From assembly GCF_020171315.1 (NCBI RefSeq), contig NZ_JAIUZP010000005.1, forward strand, positions 310,001 through 374,000: a DNA stretch of 64,000 nt, given 5' to 3'. The notes beneath the pieces are model-generated. The model worked only from the letters and a program-made list of their open reading frames with translations, ran no database searches and had not been told where the DNA came from. The stretch comes from Pseudooceanicola nanhaiensis (lineage in GTDB: Bacteria; Pseudomonadota; Alphaproteobacteria; Rhodobacterales; Rhodobacteraceae). The position numbers and the translations under genes were made by a program. This document shows positions 8,468 through 16,024 of this stretch, in pieces (the first letter of the stretch is position 1; each line of letters begins with the position of its first letter).

Positions 8468-9544
8468 TCACGCGCCGTAGAGGTTCTTGTCGTGTTTCTC
8501 GACGATCTTCTGGAACCGGCGGGCAAAGCGTTCGTCCGCCTTGGCCTTGGCTTCCAGCACCTCGCGGGCAAAGACCATGTGGCCCTCGTGGGCCTCCAGC
8601 ATGTCAGCCATGCGGGCATTGGTGGCCGCGCCGATCTGGGCCATGGCCTGCTGCGCCTGCTTGTCGGTCTCGGTGCCGATCTCGTTGATCCGGTGCGCCA
8701 CGTCCTGCTGCTGCGCGGTCTTCAGCGACTTGGTCAGCGCATCGTAGAGCACGACCCGCTGCTTGGTGTCCGTCTGCAGCTTGTTGATCAGAACCATCTG
8801 CGTCGCCGCCTGGTTCTGCAGGCTGTCGACCCAGGATTTGCCCTTCTCGATATAGCGCTCCAGCGTCTGCGACTTGGCGAGCTTCACCTGCTCGTCCTGC
8901 ACCAGCGCGTTGTAGTGCGCGTTCAGGTCGGCCAGCTCGGTCTCCAGCTTGGTGCGCGCGGCGGCGTCCTGCTCGACCGAGATCTTGTTCTCCAGCTCGA
9001 TGATCTTCGGATCCATCGCCGTGATCTCGGCCCGGACGGCCTCCAGCTCACCCACGGTGGTCTCGCGTTCGTCCAGCGTGTCGGTCAGGTTGGCCTCGAC
9101 CTTGGTCTTCTGGCTGTTGAGCACCTCCAGCTGGCTCTGCAGCAGCCGGGTGATCACGTCGGACTTGGAAATCAGGTCCTGCAGCTTGTCGTCGATCGAG
9201 GCGGTGCGGATACGCTCCTGCCGCATCTGGTCCGACTTGTGGCGCGCGAAGAGGCCGACGAAGCTTTCCCACCCGGTCTTGGAGCGGATCTCCTCGAAAT
9301 CCTTGGAAAAGCCCGCCGTCACATCGTCCAGCCCCATGATCAGCTCGGCGATATTGGCGTTCATCGCCTCGGTGTGGGCATGGACATCGGCCAGCGTCGC
9401 ATTCTCGATCTCGGCGATCGCGTCGCCGCCGGTCTGCATCTTGGCGCGGGCCGCCTCGATCCGGCTGGTCAGTTCGGCAATCTTGGCCTGCGCCTCGGTC
9501 ACCTCGGTCTGGCTCTGGCGCAGCTGCGCGTCGAAATCGGCCAT
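8468..9544 (-). CDS. Long coiled-coil protein, first gene of the AAA operon
   Basis: A 358-aa protein dominated by heptad-like Glu/Lys/Gln/Ala/Leu patterns. Two coiled-coil blocks (about 1-75 and 120-355) flank a short non-coil patch containing GWESFVGLFARHKS. It is acidic and soluble, with no signal peptide. The organisation loosely recalls TelA-type toxic-anion-resistance or PspA-like membrane-stress proteins, but I see no sequence motif that proves either. GAGGAGA lies a few bases before the ATG. It is divergent from a secreted-protein gene across about 200 bases. Confidence 0.8.
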   Translation of the reverse strand: MADFDAQLRQSQTEVTEAQAKIAELTSRIEAARAKMQTGGDAIAEIENATLADVHAHTEAMNANIAELIMGLDDVTAGFSKDFEEIRSKTGWESFVGLFARHKSDQMRQERIRTASIDDKLQDLISKSDVITRLLQSQLEVLNSQKTKVEANLTDTLDERETTVGELEAVRAEITAMDPKIIELENKISVEQDAAARTKLETELADLNAHYNALVQDEQVKLAKSQTLERYIEKGKSWVDSLQNQAATQMVLINKLQTDTKQRVVLYDALTKSLKTAQQQDVAHRINEIGTETDKQAQQAMAQIGAATNARMADMLEAHEGHMVFAREVLEAKAKADERFARRFQKIVEKHDKNLYGA

Positions 9545-9748
9545 CGCACTCTCCTCACTGAAATCTATTCAAAAGCAATATGGGGATCATGCCCCGGTCC
9601 TGCACGGGATGATACCGGTTTTTCGATGCGGGGGCAGGGTTTCACGGGTCAGGTTTACCGGACTTGCCAGCCCGGCTGCCATTTTGCCATTCTGAGCCAG
9701 ATGTACGTCGCGGGCAGAGTTTCGCCCCATTTCAAAGGAAGTTTTTGA

Positions 9749-10303
9749 ATGAAGTCCCTATTGGTCGCTGCGGCCTTCGCCTGCAGCCTGTCCCCGGTTT
9801 ACGCAGACGAGATTTCCGACACGCTGCAAAGCGCGCTTGACGCCTACACTGACGGCGACGTGGCCTATGCCCTTGAAGAGCTGGAGTATGCCCGGCAGCA
9901 GATGATGGCGTTGAAGCAGGATGCGCTGACCCAGTTCCTGCCCGAGGCACCCGAGGGCTACACCCGCGAGGTGAACACCGAGATGAACGCCGGTCTCGCT
10001 CTCATGGGCGGCGGCTACGGGGCCGAGGCCTCCTATATCGCCGAGAGCGGCGACAGCTTCACCATCCAGCTTCTGGCCGACAACCCCATGATCGCCGGGC
10101 TGGGGGCGCTTATCTCCAATGCCGCGGCCTATGGCGCCAAGATCGAGCGGGTCGGGCGGCAGAAGTTCATGGTGCAGGACGGTGAGGCGCAGGCGCTGAT
10201 GAACGGGCGCATCCTGATCAAGGCGGAGGGCGGCGACATGGCCACGATGCTCGCGCTGCTGGAAACCATCGACTACGGCGCGCTCGGCGCCTTCGGGAAC
10301 TGA
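9749..10303 (+). CDS. Secreted or periplasmic protein of unknown function
   Basis: A 184-aa protein with a classic signal peptide (MKSLLVAAAFACSLSPVYA, cleavage before DEISD). The mature part begins with a helical region resembling a chaperone-tether (SALDAYTDGDVAYALEELEY), followed by a compact alpha/beta domain. A good Shine-Dalgarno (AAGGAAG) precedes the ATG. It is divergent from the AAA operon and may share regulatory DNA with it. I do not recognise a named family. Confidence 0.75.
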   Translation: MKSLLVAAAFACSLSPVYADEISDTLQSALDAYTDGDVAYALEELEYARQQMMALKQDALTQFLPEAPEGYTREVNTEMNAGLALMGGGYGAEASYIAESGDSFTIQLLADNPMIAGLGALISNAAAYGAKIERVGRQKFMVQDGEAQALMNGRILIKAEGGDMATMLALLETIDYGALGAFGN

Positions 10304-10372
10304 GGCGCGGGTTCGGGCTTTACCTTGCCGGGCGGGCGGTTTCTGATGGCGCAGACCATCCGGAGACCGCCC

Positions 10373-10708
10373 ATGCCCATCCTGCCCGTCGCGCCCACCG
10401 GCCTGCCCGAGATCGAACGCCCCGCGCCCGAGAAGGTGATCGCGGGCGATCCCGTCTTCACCACCTGGAATCTCGTGGAGGAGGACGGGCTCTATGCCGG
10501 CATCTGGGAAGCCACCCCCGGCACCTGGCGCATCACCTACGATGAATGGGAATATTGCCGCCTGCTCAGCGGGGTCTCGATCCTGACCGAGGAAGGCGGG
10601 GCGCCGGTGACGCTCCGCGCGGGCGACAGTTTCGTCATCCCGCGCGGCTTCAAGGGCACTTGGCAGGTCGTGGAGACCACCCGCAAGGACTACGTGATCC
10701 GGCTCTGA
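10373..10708 (+). CDS. Small single-domain cupin protein
   Basis: A 111-aa protein whose sequence fits the DUF861/EutQ-like cupin group: GIWEATPGTWRITYDEWEYC, then LLSGVSILTEEGG and the second motif LRAGDSFVIPRGFKGTW. The metal-binding histidines of classical cupins are largely replaced (by Tyr, Asp and Glu in the first motif), as is usual in this subgroup. The start at 10373 follows GGAGA; an upstream ATG at 10325 lacks a site. It is convergent with the creatinase gene. Substrate unknown. Confidence 0.75.
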   Translation: MPILPVAPTGLPEIERPAPEKVIAGDPVFTTWNLVEEDGLYAGIWEATPGTWRITYDEWEYCRLLSGVSILTEEGGAPVTLRAGDSFVIPRGFKGTWQVVETTRKDYVIRL

Positions 10709-10774
10709 GGGGGCCGCCGGGGCCAGGCAAAGGCCGGGCCTCGCCTGACAAGCTCCCATCTTGCAGGGCCCCTG

Positions 10775-10807
10775 CCATTTTCTTGCTCCAAATATCCCCG
10801 CAGGAGG
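10775..10807 (+). repeat. Family 1 intergenic repeat, copy 3
   Basis: CCATTTTCTTGCTCC followed by AAATATCCCCGCAGGAGG, between the convergent cupin and creatinase genes. The CAGACAG hairpin is absent. Confidence 0.55.
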
Positions 10808-10833
10808 CTTGAAATCTGACGGCCCGCGGGCCC

Positions 10834-12045
10834 TCAGATCACGTTCTTCTCCGGCCCGTAGGGGAAGCCGGTCAGGTTCTCGTTCCCATCGCCGGTGATC
10901 AGCAGGATATCATGCTCCCGGTAGCCCCCGGCACCGGGCGTCCCCTCCGGCAGGGTCAGCATCGGCTCCATCGAGACCACCATCCCGGGCTCCAGAACCG
11001 TGTCGATGTCCTCGCGCAGTTCCAGCCCGGCCTCGCGCCCGTAGTAATGCGAGAGCACGCCGAAGCTGTGGCCATAGCCGAAGGTCCGGTACTGCAGCAG
11101 GTCGCGCTCGGCGAGGAAGGCGTTCAGTTCCGCCGTCACCTCGGCGCAGGAGACGCCGGGCTTCAGCAGCGAGAGGCCAAGCTCATGGGTTGCCACGTTG
11201 GCCTCCCAGATCTTCAGCGAGGCGGGATCGACCGCGCCGAGGAAGAGCGTCCGCTCCAGCGCGGTGTAATAGCCCGAGATCATCGGGAAGGTGTTCAGCG
11301 ACAGGATATCGCCGTGCTGCAGCCTGCGGGCGGTGACCGGGTTGTGCGCGCCGTCGGTGTTCAGGCCCGACTGGAACCAGACCCATGTGTCGCGATACTC
11401 GGCATCGGGGAAGGCGCGGGCGATCTCGGCCTCCATGGCGTCACGGCCGGCCATGGCCACGTCGATCTCGCGCACGCCCTCGCGGATCGCGGCGCGGATC
11501 GCCTCACCGCCAAGGTCCGCCACCCGGGCGCCTTCGCGGATCAGGGCGATCTCGGCCGGGCTCTTGGACATGCGCTGGCGCATGGACTGGACGTGGATCG
11601 GCACCAGCGCGGCGGGCGAGAGCAGCGCCTCCATGGCGGCCTCCACCGTGCGGGTCAGGTGATCGCCCTCGATGCCCAGCCGTTTGCCGGTGCCGGTGAC
11701 CGAGGCGACGGCGCGCCAGATATTGTCGCGAGCCCAGTCGGTATAGGTGATCGCGTCGCCATGGGAGCGGCGCCAGGGCTGGCCCGCGTCGATCCCGGCC
11801 GAGATGGTCACGCAGTCGGTGGCGGTCACCACCAGCGCGTAGGGTCGGCCGAAGCTGCAGTAGAGGAAGCCGGAGTAATAGGCGATGCCATGCATCGAGG
11901 TGAGCACCGCGGCATCGAGGCCCTCGGCGCCGAGGATCGTGCGCAGCCCGGCGAGGCGGGCGTCGTATTCAGCGGGCGCGAAGGGCAGGGGGGCCTTTTC
12001 GCCGTTATGGAACCGGTAGAAGGCGGGACGGTCGTGCTGGGTCAA
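10834..12045 (-). CDS. Creatinase (creatine amidinohydrolase)
   Basis: Hydrolyses creatine to sarcosine and urea (EC 3.5.3.3). At 403 aa it matches the length of the Pseudomonas putida enzyme, and long segments agree with what I recall of it: FLYCSFGRPYALVVT, the catalytic-His region SGLNTDGAHNPVT (His234 here, His232 in P. putida), FPMISGYYTALERTLFL, RTFGYGHSFGVLSHYYGREA and EPGMVVSMEPM. These separate it from the metal-dependent Xaa-Pro peptidases of the same fold. Translation appears to begin at TTG, directly behind a near-perfect AGGAGGT site; no better ATG lies nearby. No creatininase or sarcosine oxidase operon is adjacent. Confidence 0.9.
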   Translation of the reverse strand: MTQHDRPAFYRFHNGEKAPLPFAPAEYDARLAGLRTILGAEGLDAAVLTSMHGIAYYSGFLYCSFGRPYALVVTATDCVTISAGIDAGQPWRRSHGDAITYTDWARDNIWRAVASVTGTGKRLGIEGDHLTRTVEAAMEALLSPAALVPIHVQSMRQRMSKSPAEIALIREGARVADLGGEAIRAAIREGVREIDVAMAGRDAMEAEIARAFPDAEYRDTWVWFQSGLNTDGAHNPVTARRLQHGDILSLNTFPMISGYYTALERTLFLGAVDPASLKIWEANVATHELGLSLLKPGVSCAEVTAELNAFLAERDLLQYRTFGYGHSFGVLSHYYGREAGLELREDIDTVLEPGMVVSMEPMLTLPEGTPGAGGYREHDILLITGDGNENLTGFPYGPEKNVI

Positions 12046-12338
12046 GGTGACCTCCTGTGAAAGAGGTCCCGGCGTACAGGACTGTAGGGGAAGGGCCCTG
12101 ATCCCTGCGGGGGATTCGGCGACGCCATCGCCCGGGCCTGGGCAGAGAGTACAGGGGCCGGGGAAACGCGCAAGAGGGCGTGATGCGGCACCGGCGTTCT
12201 ACGGTCTTTTCCGCCCGCGGGGGGCGGTCTAGGGTCCGCCGGAAGAGGTGATGCGCGGCCAGCCAGTGAATGGGTCAGTCAATTGGCTTCCCCCAATCGG
12301 CCCGCCCATCCGCCTGACCACAAGACGAAGGACATGCT
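12046..12338. other. Intergenic region between creatinase and P1 peptidase genes
   Basis: About 290 bases with no convincing gene. It must carry both divergent promoters. The only structure I see is a weak inverted repeat near 12280-12298 (AATTGG, spacer, CCCAAT), which could be an operator but is too short to rely on. Confidence 0.5.
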
Positions 12339-13331
12339 ATGCTGCGCCCCGGCCCCCGCAACCTGATCACCGACGTGCCCGGCCTGATGGTGGGCCAGTC
12401 GCAGGACCTCGACATTCGCACCGGGGTGACCGTGCTGACGGCAGAGGCCCCGTTCACCGCGGGCGTCAACGTCATGGGCGGCGCCCCCGGCACGCGGGAG
12501 ACGGACCTGCTGGCACCCGACAAGACCGTGCAGCAGGTGGACGCGCTGGTGCTCTCGGGTGGCTCGGCCTTCGGGCTCGACGCGGCCTCGGGCGTGGCGG
12601 ACCTGCTGCGCGCACGCGGGCGCGGCTTCGGCCCGCCGGAGGTGCGGGTGCCGATCGTGCCCGGTGCGATCCTCTTCGACCTGCGCGGCGGCGGGCGGAA
12701 GGACTGGGCCGAGAACCCCTACAAGGCGCTGGGCCGCGCGGCGCTGGAGGCGGCGGGGCCGGACGTCGCGCTGGGCACCGAGGGCGCGGGCACCGGCGGC
12801 ACCACGGCGACAGTGAAGGGCGGGCTGGGCTCGGCCTCGGTCGTGCTGCCCTCGGGCCATGTGGTCGGGGCGCTGGTGGCGGTGAACGCGCTGGGCTCGC
12901 CCATCGTGGGCGAGGGTCCGGAGTTCTGGGCCGCGCCCTTCGAGGTCGCGGGCGAATTCGGCGGCATGGGTCTGCCCGCCGCCTTCCCGGACCCGCATCT
13001 GCCGGTCACCAAGATGCGGATGCACGGCAATACGACCATCGGGATCGTGGCCACGGATGCGGTGCTGGACCAGGCCCAGTGCACGCGGATGGCCACGGCG
13101 GCGCATGACGGCTTTGCCCGCGCGCTGGTGCCGTCCCATACGCCGATGGATGGAGACCTGATCTTCGGCGCCGCCACCGGGGCGGTGCCACTGGCGCAGC
13201 CGGTGCCGGACCTGCTGGCGCTCTGCCATGCGGCCTCGGTCTGCATGGCGCGGGCGATCGCACGCGGGGTCCATGCCGCGCGCGCCCTGCCGGACGATCC
13301 GGTGCCGGCCTGGGCGGCCCGCTTCGGCTGA
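12339..13331 (+). CDS. P1 family peptidase/amidase (NylC/DmpA-like, self-cleaving)
   Basis: A 330-aa N-terminal-nucleophile hydrolase. It shows the ITDVPGLMVGQ start, VDALVLSGGSAFGLDAASGV, EGAGTGGTTATVKGGLGSAS and the self-processing site HGNTTIGIVATDA. Cleavage between Asn231 and Thr232 would free the nucleophilic threonine. Family members hydrolyse N-terminal amides of peptides or nylon-type 6-aminohexanoate oligomers; the natural substrate here is unknown. The sequence is closer to NylC-type proteins than to classical DmpA in the HGNTT context. Start chosen by GAAGGAC upstream. Confidence 0.87.
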   Translation: MLRPGPRNLITDVPGLMVGQSQDLDIRTGVTVLTAEAPFTAGVNVMGGAPGTRETDLLAPDKTVQQVDALVLSGGSAFGLDAASGVADLLRARGRGFGPPEVRVPIVPGAILFDLRGGGRKDWAENPYKALGRAALEAAGPDVALGTEGAGTGGTTATVKGGLGSASVVLPSGHVVGALVAVNALGSPIVGEGPEFWAAPFEVAGEFGGMGLPAAFPDPHLPVTKMRMHGNTTIGIVATDAVLDQAQCTRMATAAHDGFARALVPSHTPMDGDLIFGAATGAVPLAQPVPDLLALCHAASVCMARAIARGVHAARALPDDPVPAWAARFG

Positions 13332-13379
13332 GAGCGGCGGCGGGGGCTGCCCGCCGCGCGCCGGACCTCAGGCCAGATC

Positions 13380-14195
13380 TCAGGCCAGTGTCGAGACCAG
13401 CAACTGGCTGTCCGCGATCTCCAGCGGCTCGATCACGTCGAGATGGTGCCGCCCCTCGGCCACGATGCAGTCGACCTCCCAGGCCTGCGCAAGGTTCCGG
13501 GCATCGCGCTTGAAGACCGGGCGTTCCTTGGCGCCGACCCAGATCGTCACCGGCACGTCGAGGCGCTGCTTCATCAGCAGCGGGCTCTCTGCGGCGGCTT
13601 CGGCCATGTCGAGGCGAAAGATCTCGTTCATCGTGGTCTGCAGCAGCGGCCGCAGATCCGCCAGGGGCGAGATCGGCACCACCCGGCGCAGCCGCGCCGC
13701 CACCTCTGCCGGCAGCATCCCCGGTTGCAGCATCCGCGCCGCCAGGTGCCCGCCCGCCGAATGGCCGACGATCACCAGCGGCCCGGGCACCATCGCGGCC
13801 ATGACCGGCAGGGCGCGGGCGACCTGCCGCACCGTGGCCGAGACCCGTTGCTGCGGGCAGAGCGTGTAGCTGGGCATCGCCACGGCCCATCCCGCCGCCT
13901 GCGCCCCAGCCGCCAGATGCGAGAACAGCTTGCGGTCAAAGCGCATCCAGTAGCCGCCGTGGATGAAGACCATCAGGCCTTTCGGCGGTGTGCCGGCGGG
14001 CAGATGGGGCTGGAAGAGGTCGAATCGTTCCCTCTCCCCCGTGCCGTAGGCGAGGTCGGATTGCAGCCGCCCCGCGTTGCACTCGGTCTTGCGCCACTGC
14101 GCGGCGGCCTCGGCCCATTGGCCGGAATATTGTGGCCCGCCGGGGATATGGCCTAGGTTGTCGTAGTCGTCGTCCAGTACTCCGATAACATCCAT
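13380..14195 (-). CDS. Alpha/beta hydrolase, esterase/arylformamidase-like
   Basis: A 271-aa enzyme with an HGGYW oxyanion motif (79-83), a GHSAGG nucleophile elbow (Ser146) and a C-terminal EGRHHLDV that provides the catalytic histidine. The motif set and length match kynurenine formamidase and related carboxylesterases. Tryptophan-degradation genes are not adjacent, so the substrate is left open. GGAGG precedes the ATG. The gene is convergent with the P1 peptidase and divergent from gabD. Confidence 0.82.
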   Translation of the reverse strand: MDVIGVLDDDYDNLGHIPGGPQYSGQWAEAAAQWRKTECNAGRLQSDLAYGTGERERFDLFQPHLPAGTPPKGLMVFIHGGYWMRFDRKLFSHLAAGAQAAGWAVAMPSYTLCPQQRVSATVRQVARALPVMAAMVPGPLVIVGHSAGGHLAARMLQPGMLPAEVAARLRRVVPISPLADLRPLLQTTMNEIFRLDMAEAAAESPLLMKQRLDVPVTIWVGAKERPVFKRDARNLAQAWEVDCIVAEGRHHLDVIEPLEIADSQLLVSTLA

Positions 14196-14299
14196 GCCTG
14201 GGCTCCTCCCTGCTCTGGCACAATAAGATGATAGCCGCTGGCCCTATGCGTTGGGAATACTAAGTGCTTCCTCAACGGAAAGTTGAGAAGGAGCCCCCC

Positions 14300-15778
14300 A
14301 TGCTGGATACCGCAACCGATCTGAAATCCCTGCTCAAGGACCCGAGCCTGCTGGTCGAAGCGGCCTATCTGGCCGGGGAGTGGGTGCAGGGCGACGATGG
14401 CACCTTCGAGGTGACGAACCCCGCCCGCGGCGATGTCATCGCCAATGTCGCGGACCTGTCGCGCGCCCAGATCGCCAAGGCGATCGAGGCCGCCTATGTC
14501 GCGCAGAAGGAGTGGGCCAAGCTGACCGGCAAGGAACGCTCGATCATCCTGCGCAAGTGGTTCGACCTGATGATGGAGAACCAGGAAGACCTCGGCACGA
14601 TCCTGACCGCAGAACAGGGCAAGCCACTGGCCGAGGCCAAGGGCGAGATCGCCTATGGCGCCTCCTTCATCGAGTTCTTTGCCGAAGAGGCCAAGCGCAT
14701 CTACGGCGAGACGATCCCGGGCCACCAGCGGGACAAGCGCATCACCGTGATCAAGCAGCCCATCGGGGTGGCCGCCTCGATCACGCCGTGGAACTTCCCC
14801 AACGCCATGATCACCCGCAAGGCGGGCCCGGCGCTGGCGGCGGGCTGTGCCTTCGTGGGCCGTCCGGCCTCGGAAACCCCGCTCTCGGCGCTGGTGCTGG
14901 GCGTGCTGGCGGAACGCGCGGGCATCCCCAAGGGCGTCTTCTCGATCCTGCCCTCCTCCTCCGCCTCCGAAGCGGGCAAGGAGTTCTGCGAGAACCCCAT
15001 GGTGCGCAAGCTGACCTTCACCGGCTCGACCGAAGTGGGCCGCATCCTGCTGCGCCAGTCGGCGGATCAGGTGATGAAATGCTCGATGGAGCTGGGCGGC
15101 AACGCGCCCTTCATCGTCTTCGACGACGCCGATCTGGATGCGGCGGTCGAGGGCGCGATCCTGTGCAAGTTCCGCAACAACGGCCAGACCTGCGTCTGCG
15201 CCAACCGGATCTACGTGCAGGCCGGTGTCTATGACGCCTTCGCCGAGAAGCTGAAGGCCGCCGTGGCCAAGATGAAGGTCGGCGACGGCTTCGAAGAGGG
15301 CACCGAACTGGGCCCGCTCATCACCACCGACGCGATCGAGAAGGTGCAGGAGCATATCGCCGACGCCAAGTCGAAGGGCGCAGAGGTGATCCTCGGCGGG
15401 GGCGACGTGCTGCAAGGCAAGGGCAACTTCATGGCGCCGACCATCGTGACCGGTGCCACCCGCGACATGCTCTTCTCCACCGACGAGACCTTCGGCCCGC
15501 TGGCCCCGCTCTTCAAGTTTGAGACCGAGGACGACGTGATCGAACTGGCCAACGACACGATCTTCGGCCTCGCCTCCTACTTCTACGCCAAGGACCTGAG
15601 CCGCGTATACAAGGTCGCCGAGGCGCTGGAATACGGCATCGTCGGCGTGAACACCGGCATCATCTCGACCGAGGTCGCCCCCTTCGGCGGCGTGAAGCAA
15701 TCCGGTCTGGGCCGCGAAGGCTCGCACCACGGGATCGAGGATTACCTCGAGATGAAGTACATCTGCATGGCGGTCTGA
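14300..15778 (+). CDS. gabD: Succinate-semialdehyde dehydrogenase
   Basis: Oxidises succinate semialdehyde to succinate in GABA catabolism. The 492-aa protein closely follows E. coli GabD: ITPWNFPNAMITRKAGPALA, FTGSTEVGR, ELGGNAPFIVFDDADLD (general base Glu264), NNGQTCVCANR (catalytic Cys298) and EVAPFGGVKQSGLGREGS. One deviation: the usual cofactor-site lysine in the KPAS motif is Arg188 (GRPASETP). AAGGAG precedes the chosen ATG; an earlier in-frame start at 14264 has no site. No gabT is adjacent. Confidence 0.92.
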   Translation: MLDTATDLKSLLKDPSLLVEAAYLAGEWVQGDDGTFEVTNPARGDVIANVADLSRAQIAKAIEAAYVAQKEWAKLTGKERSIILRKWFDLMMENQEDLGTILTAEQGKPLAEAKGEIAYGASFIEFFAEEAKRIYGETIPGHQRDKRITVIKQPIGVAASITPWNFPNAMITRKAGPALAAGCAFVGRPASETPLSALVLGVLAERAGIPKGVFSILPSSSASEAGKEFCENPMVRKLTFTGSTEVGRILLRQSADQVMKCSMELGGNAPFIVFDDADLDAAVEGAILCKFRNNGQTCVCANRIYVQAGVYDAFAEKLKAAVAKMKVGDGFEEGTELGPLITTDAIEKVQEHIADAKSKGAEVILGGGDVLQGKGNFMAPTIVTGATRDMLFSTDETFGPLAPLFKFETEDDVIELANDTIFGLASYFYAKDLSRVYKVAEALEYGIVGVNTGIISTEVAPFGGVKQSGLGREGSHHGIEDYLEMKYICMAV

Positions 15779-15805
15779 CCTGACCCCATCGGCAAGGACC
15801 TGCGC

Positions 15806-15834
15806 GCGGGGCGGCCTTCTGGGCCGCCCCGTTT
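15806..15834 (+). terminator. Rho-independent terminator of gabD
   Basis: A stem with arms CGGGGCGGCC and GGCCGCCCCG around a short loop, followed by TTT, about 30 bases past the gabD stop. Confidence 0.75.
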
Positions 15835-16024
15835 GCGTCTGGGGGCGGGACGGCGCGTGGCGTGATGAGGGGAAAACACGTCACGGTGAGGGGTTCCCGG
15901 GGCAAAATCCCGAATTGGCGCTGCATCGCAGAAAATCGCGGAACCGATGTGGTTAAAGGGGGCTTTCCTTTCTGTGTGAGTAGGCGCGGTTTCGCCGATC
16001 CAGTGAAACAACCATCAAGGACCT

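Noticed and set aside
8468-9544. Assigning the coiled-coil protein to TelA or PspA
   Set aside because: The resemblance is limited to coiled-coil composition and gene context; no diagnostic motif is present.
12280-12298. AATTGG / CCCAAT inverted repeat as a regulator site
   Set aside because: The arms are only six bases with a mismatch, so chance is a good explanation.
14153-15730. Minus-strand frame of 525 codons opposite gabD
   Set aside because: Shadow of gabD: His/Gly/Arg-rich and motif-free, while gabD is a complete enzyme.
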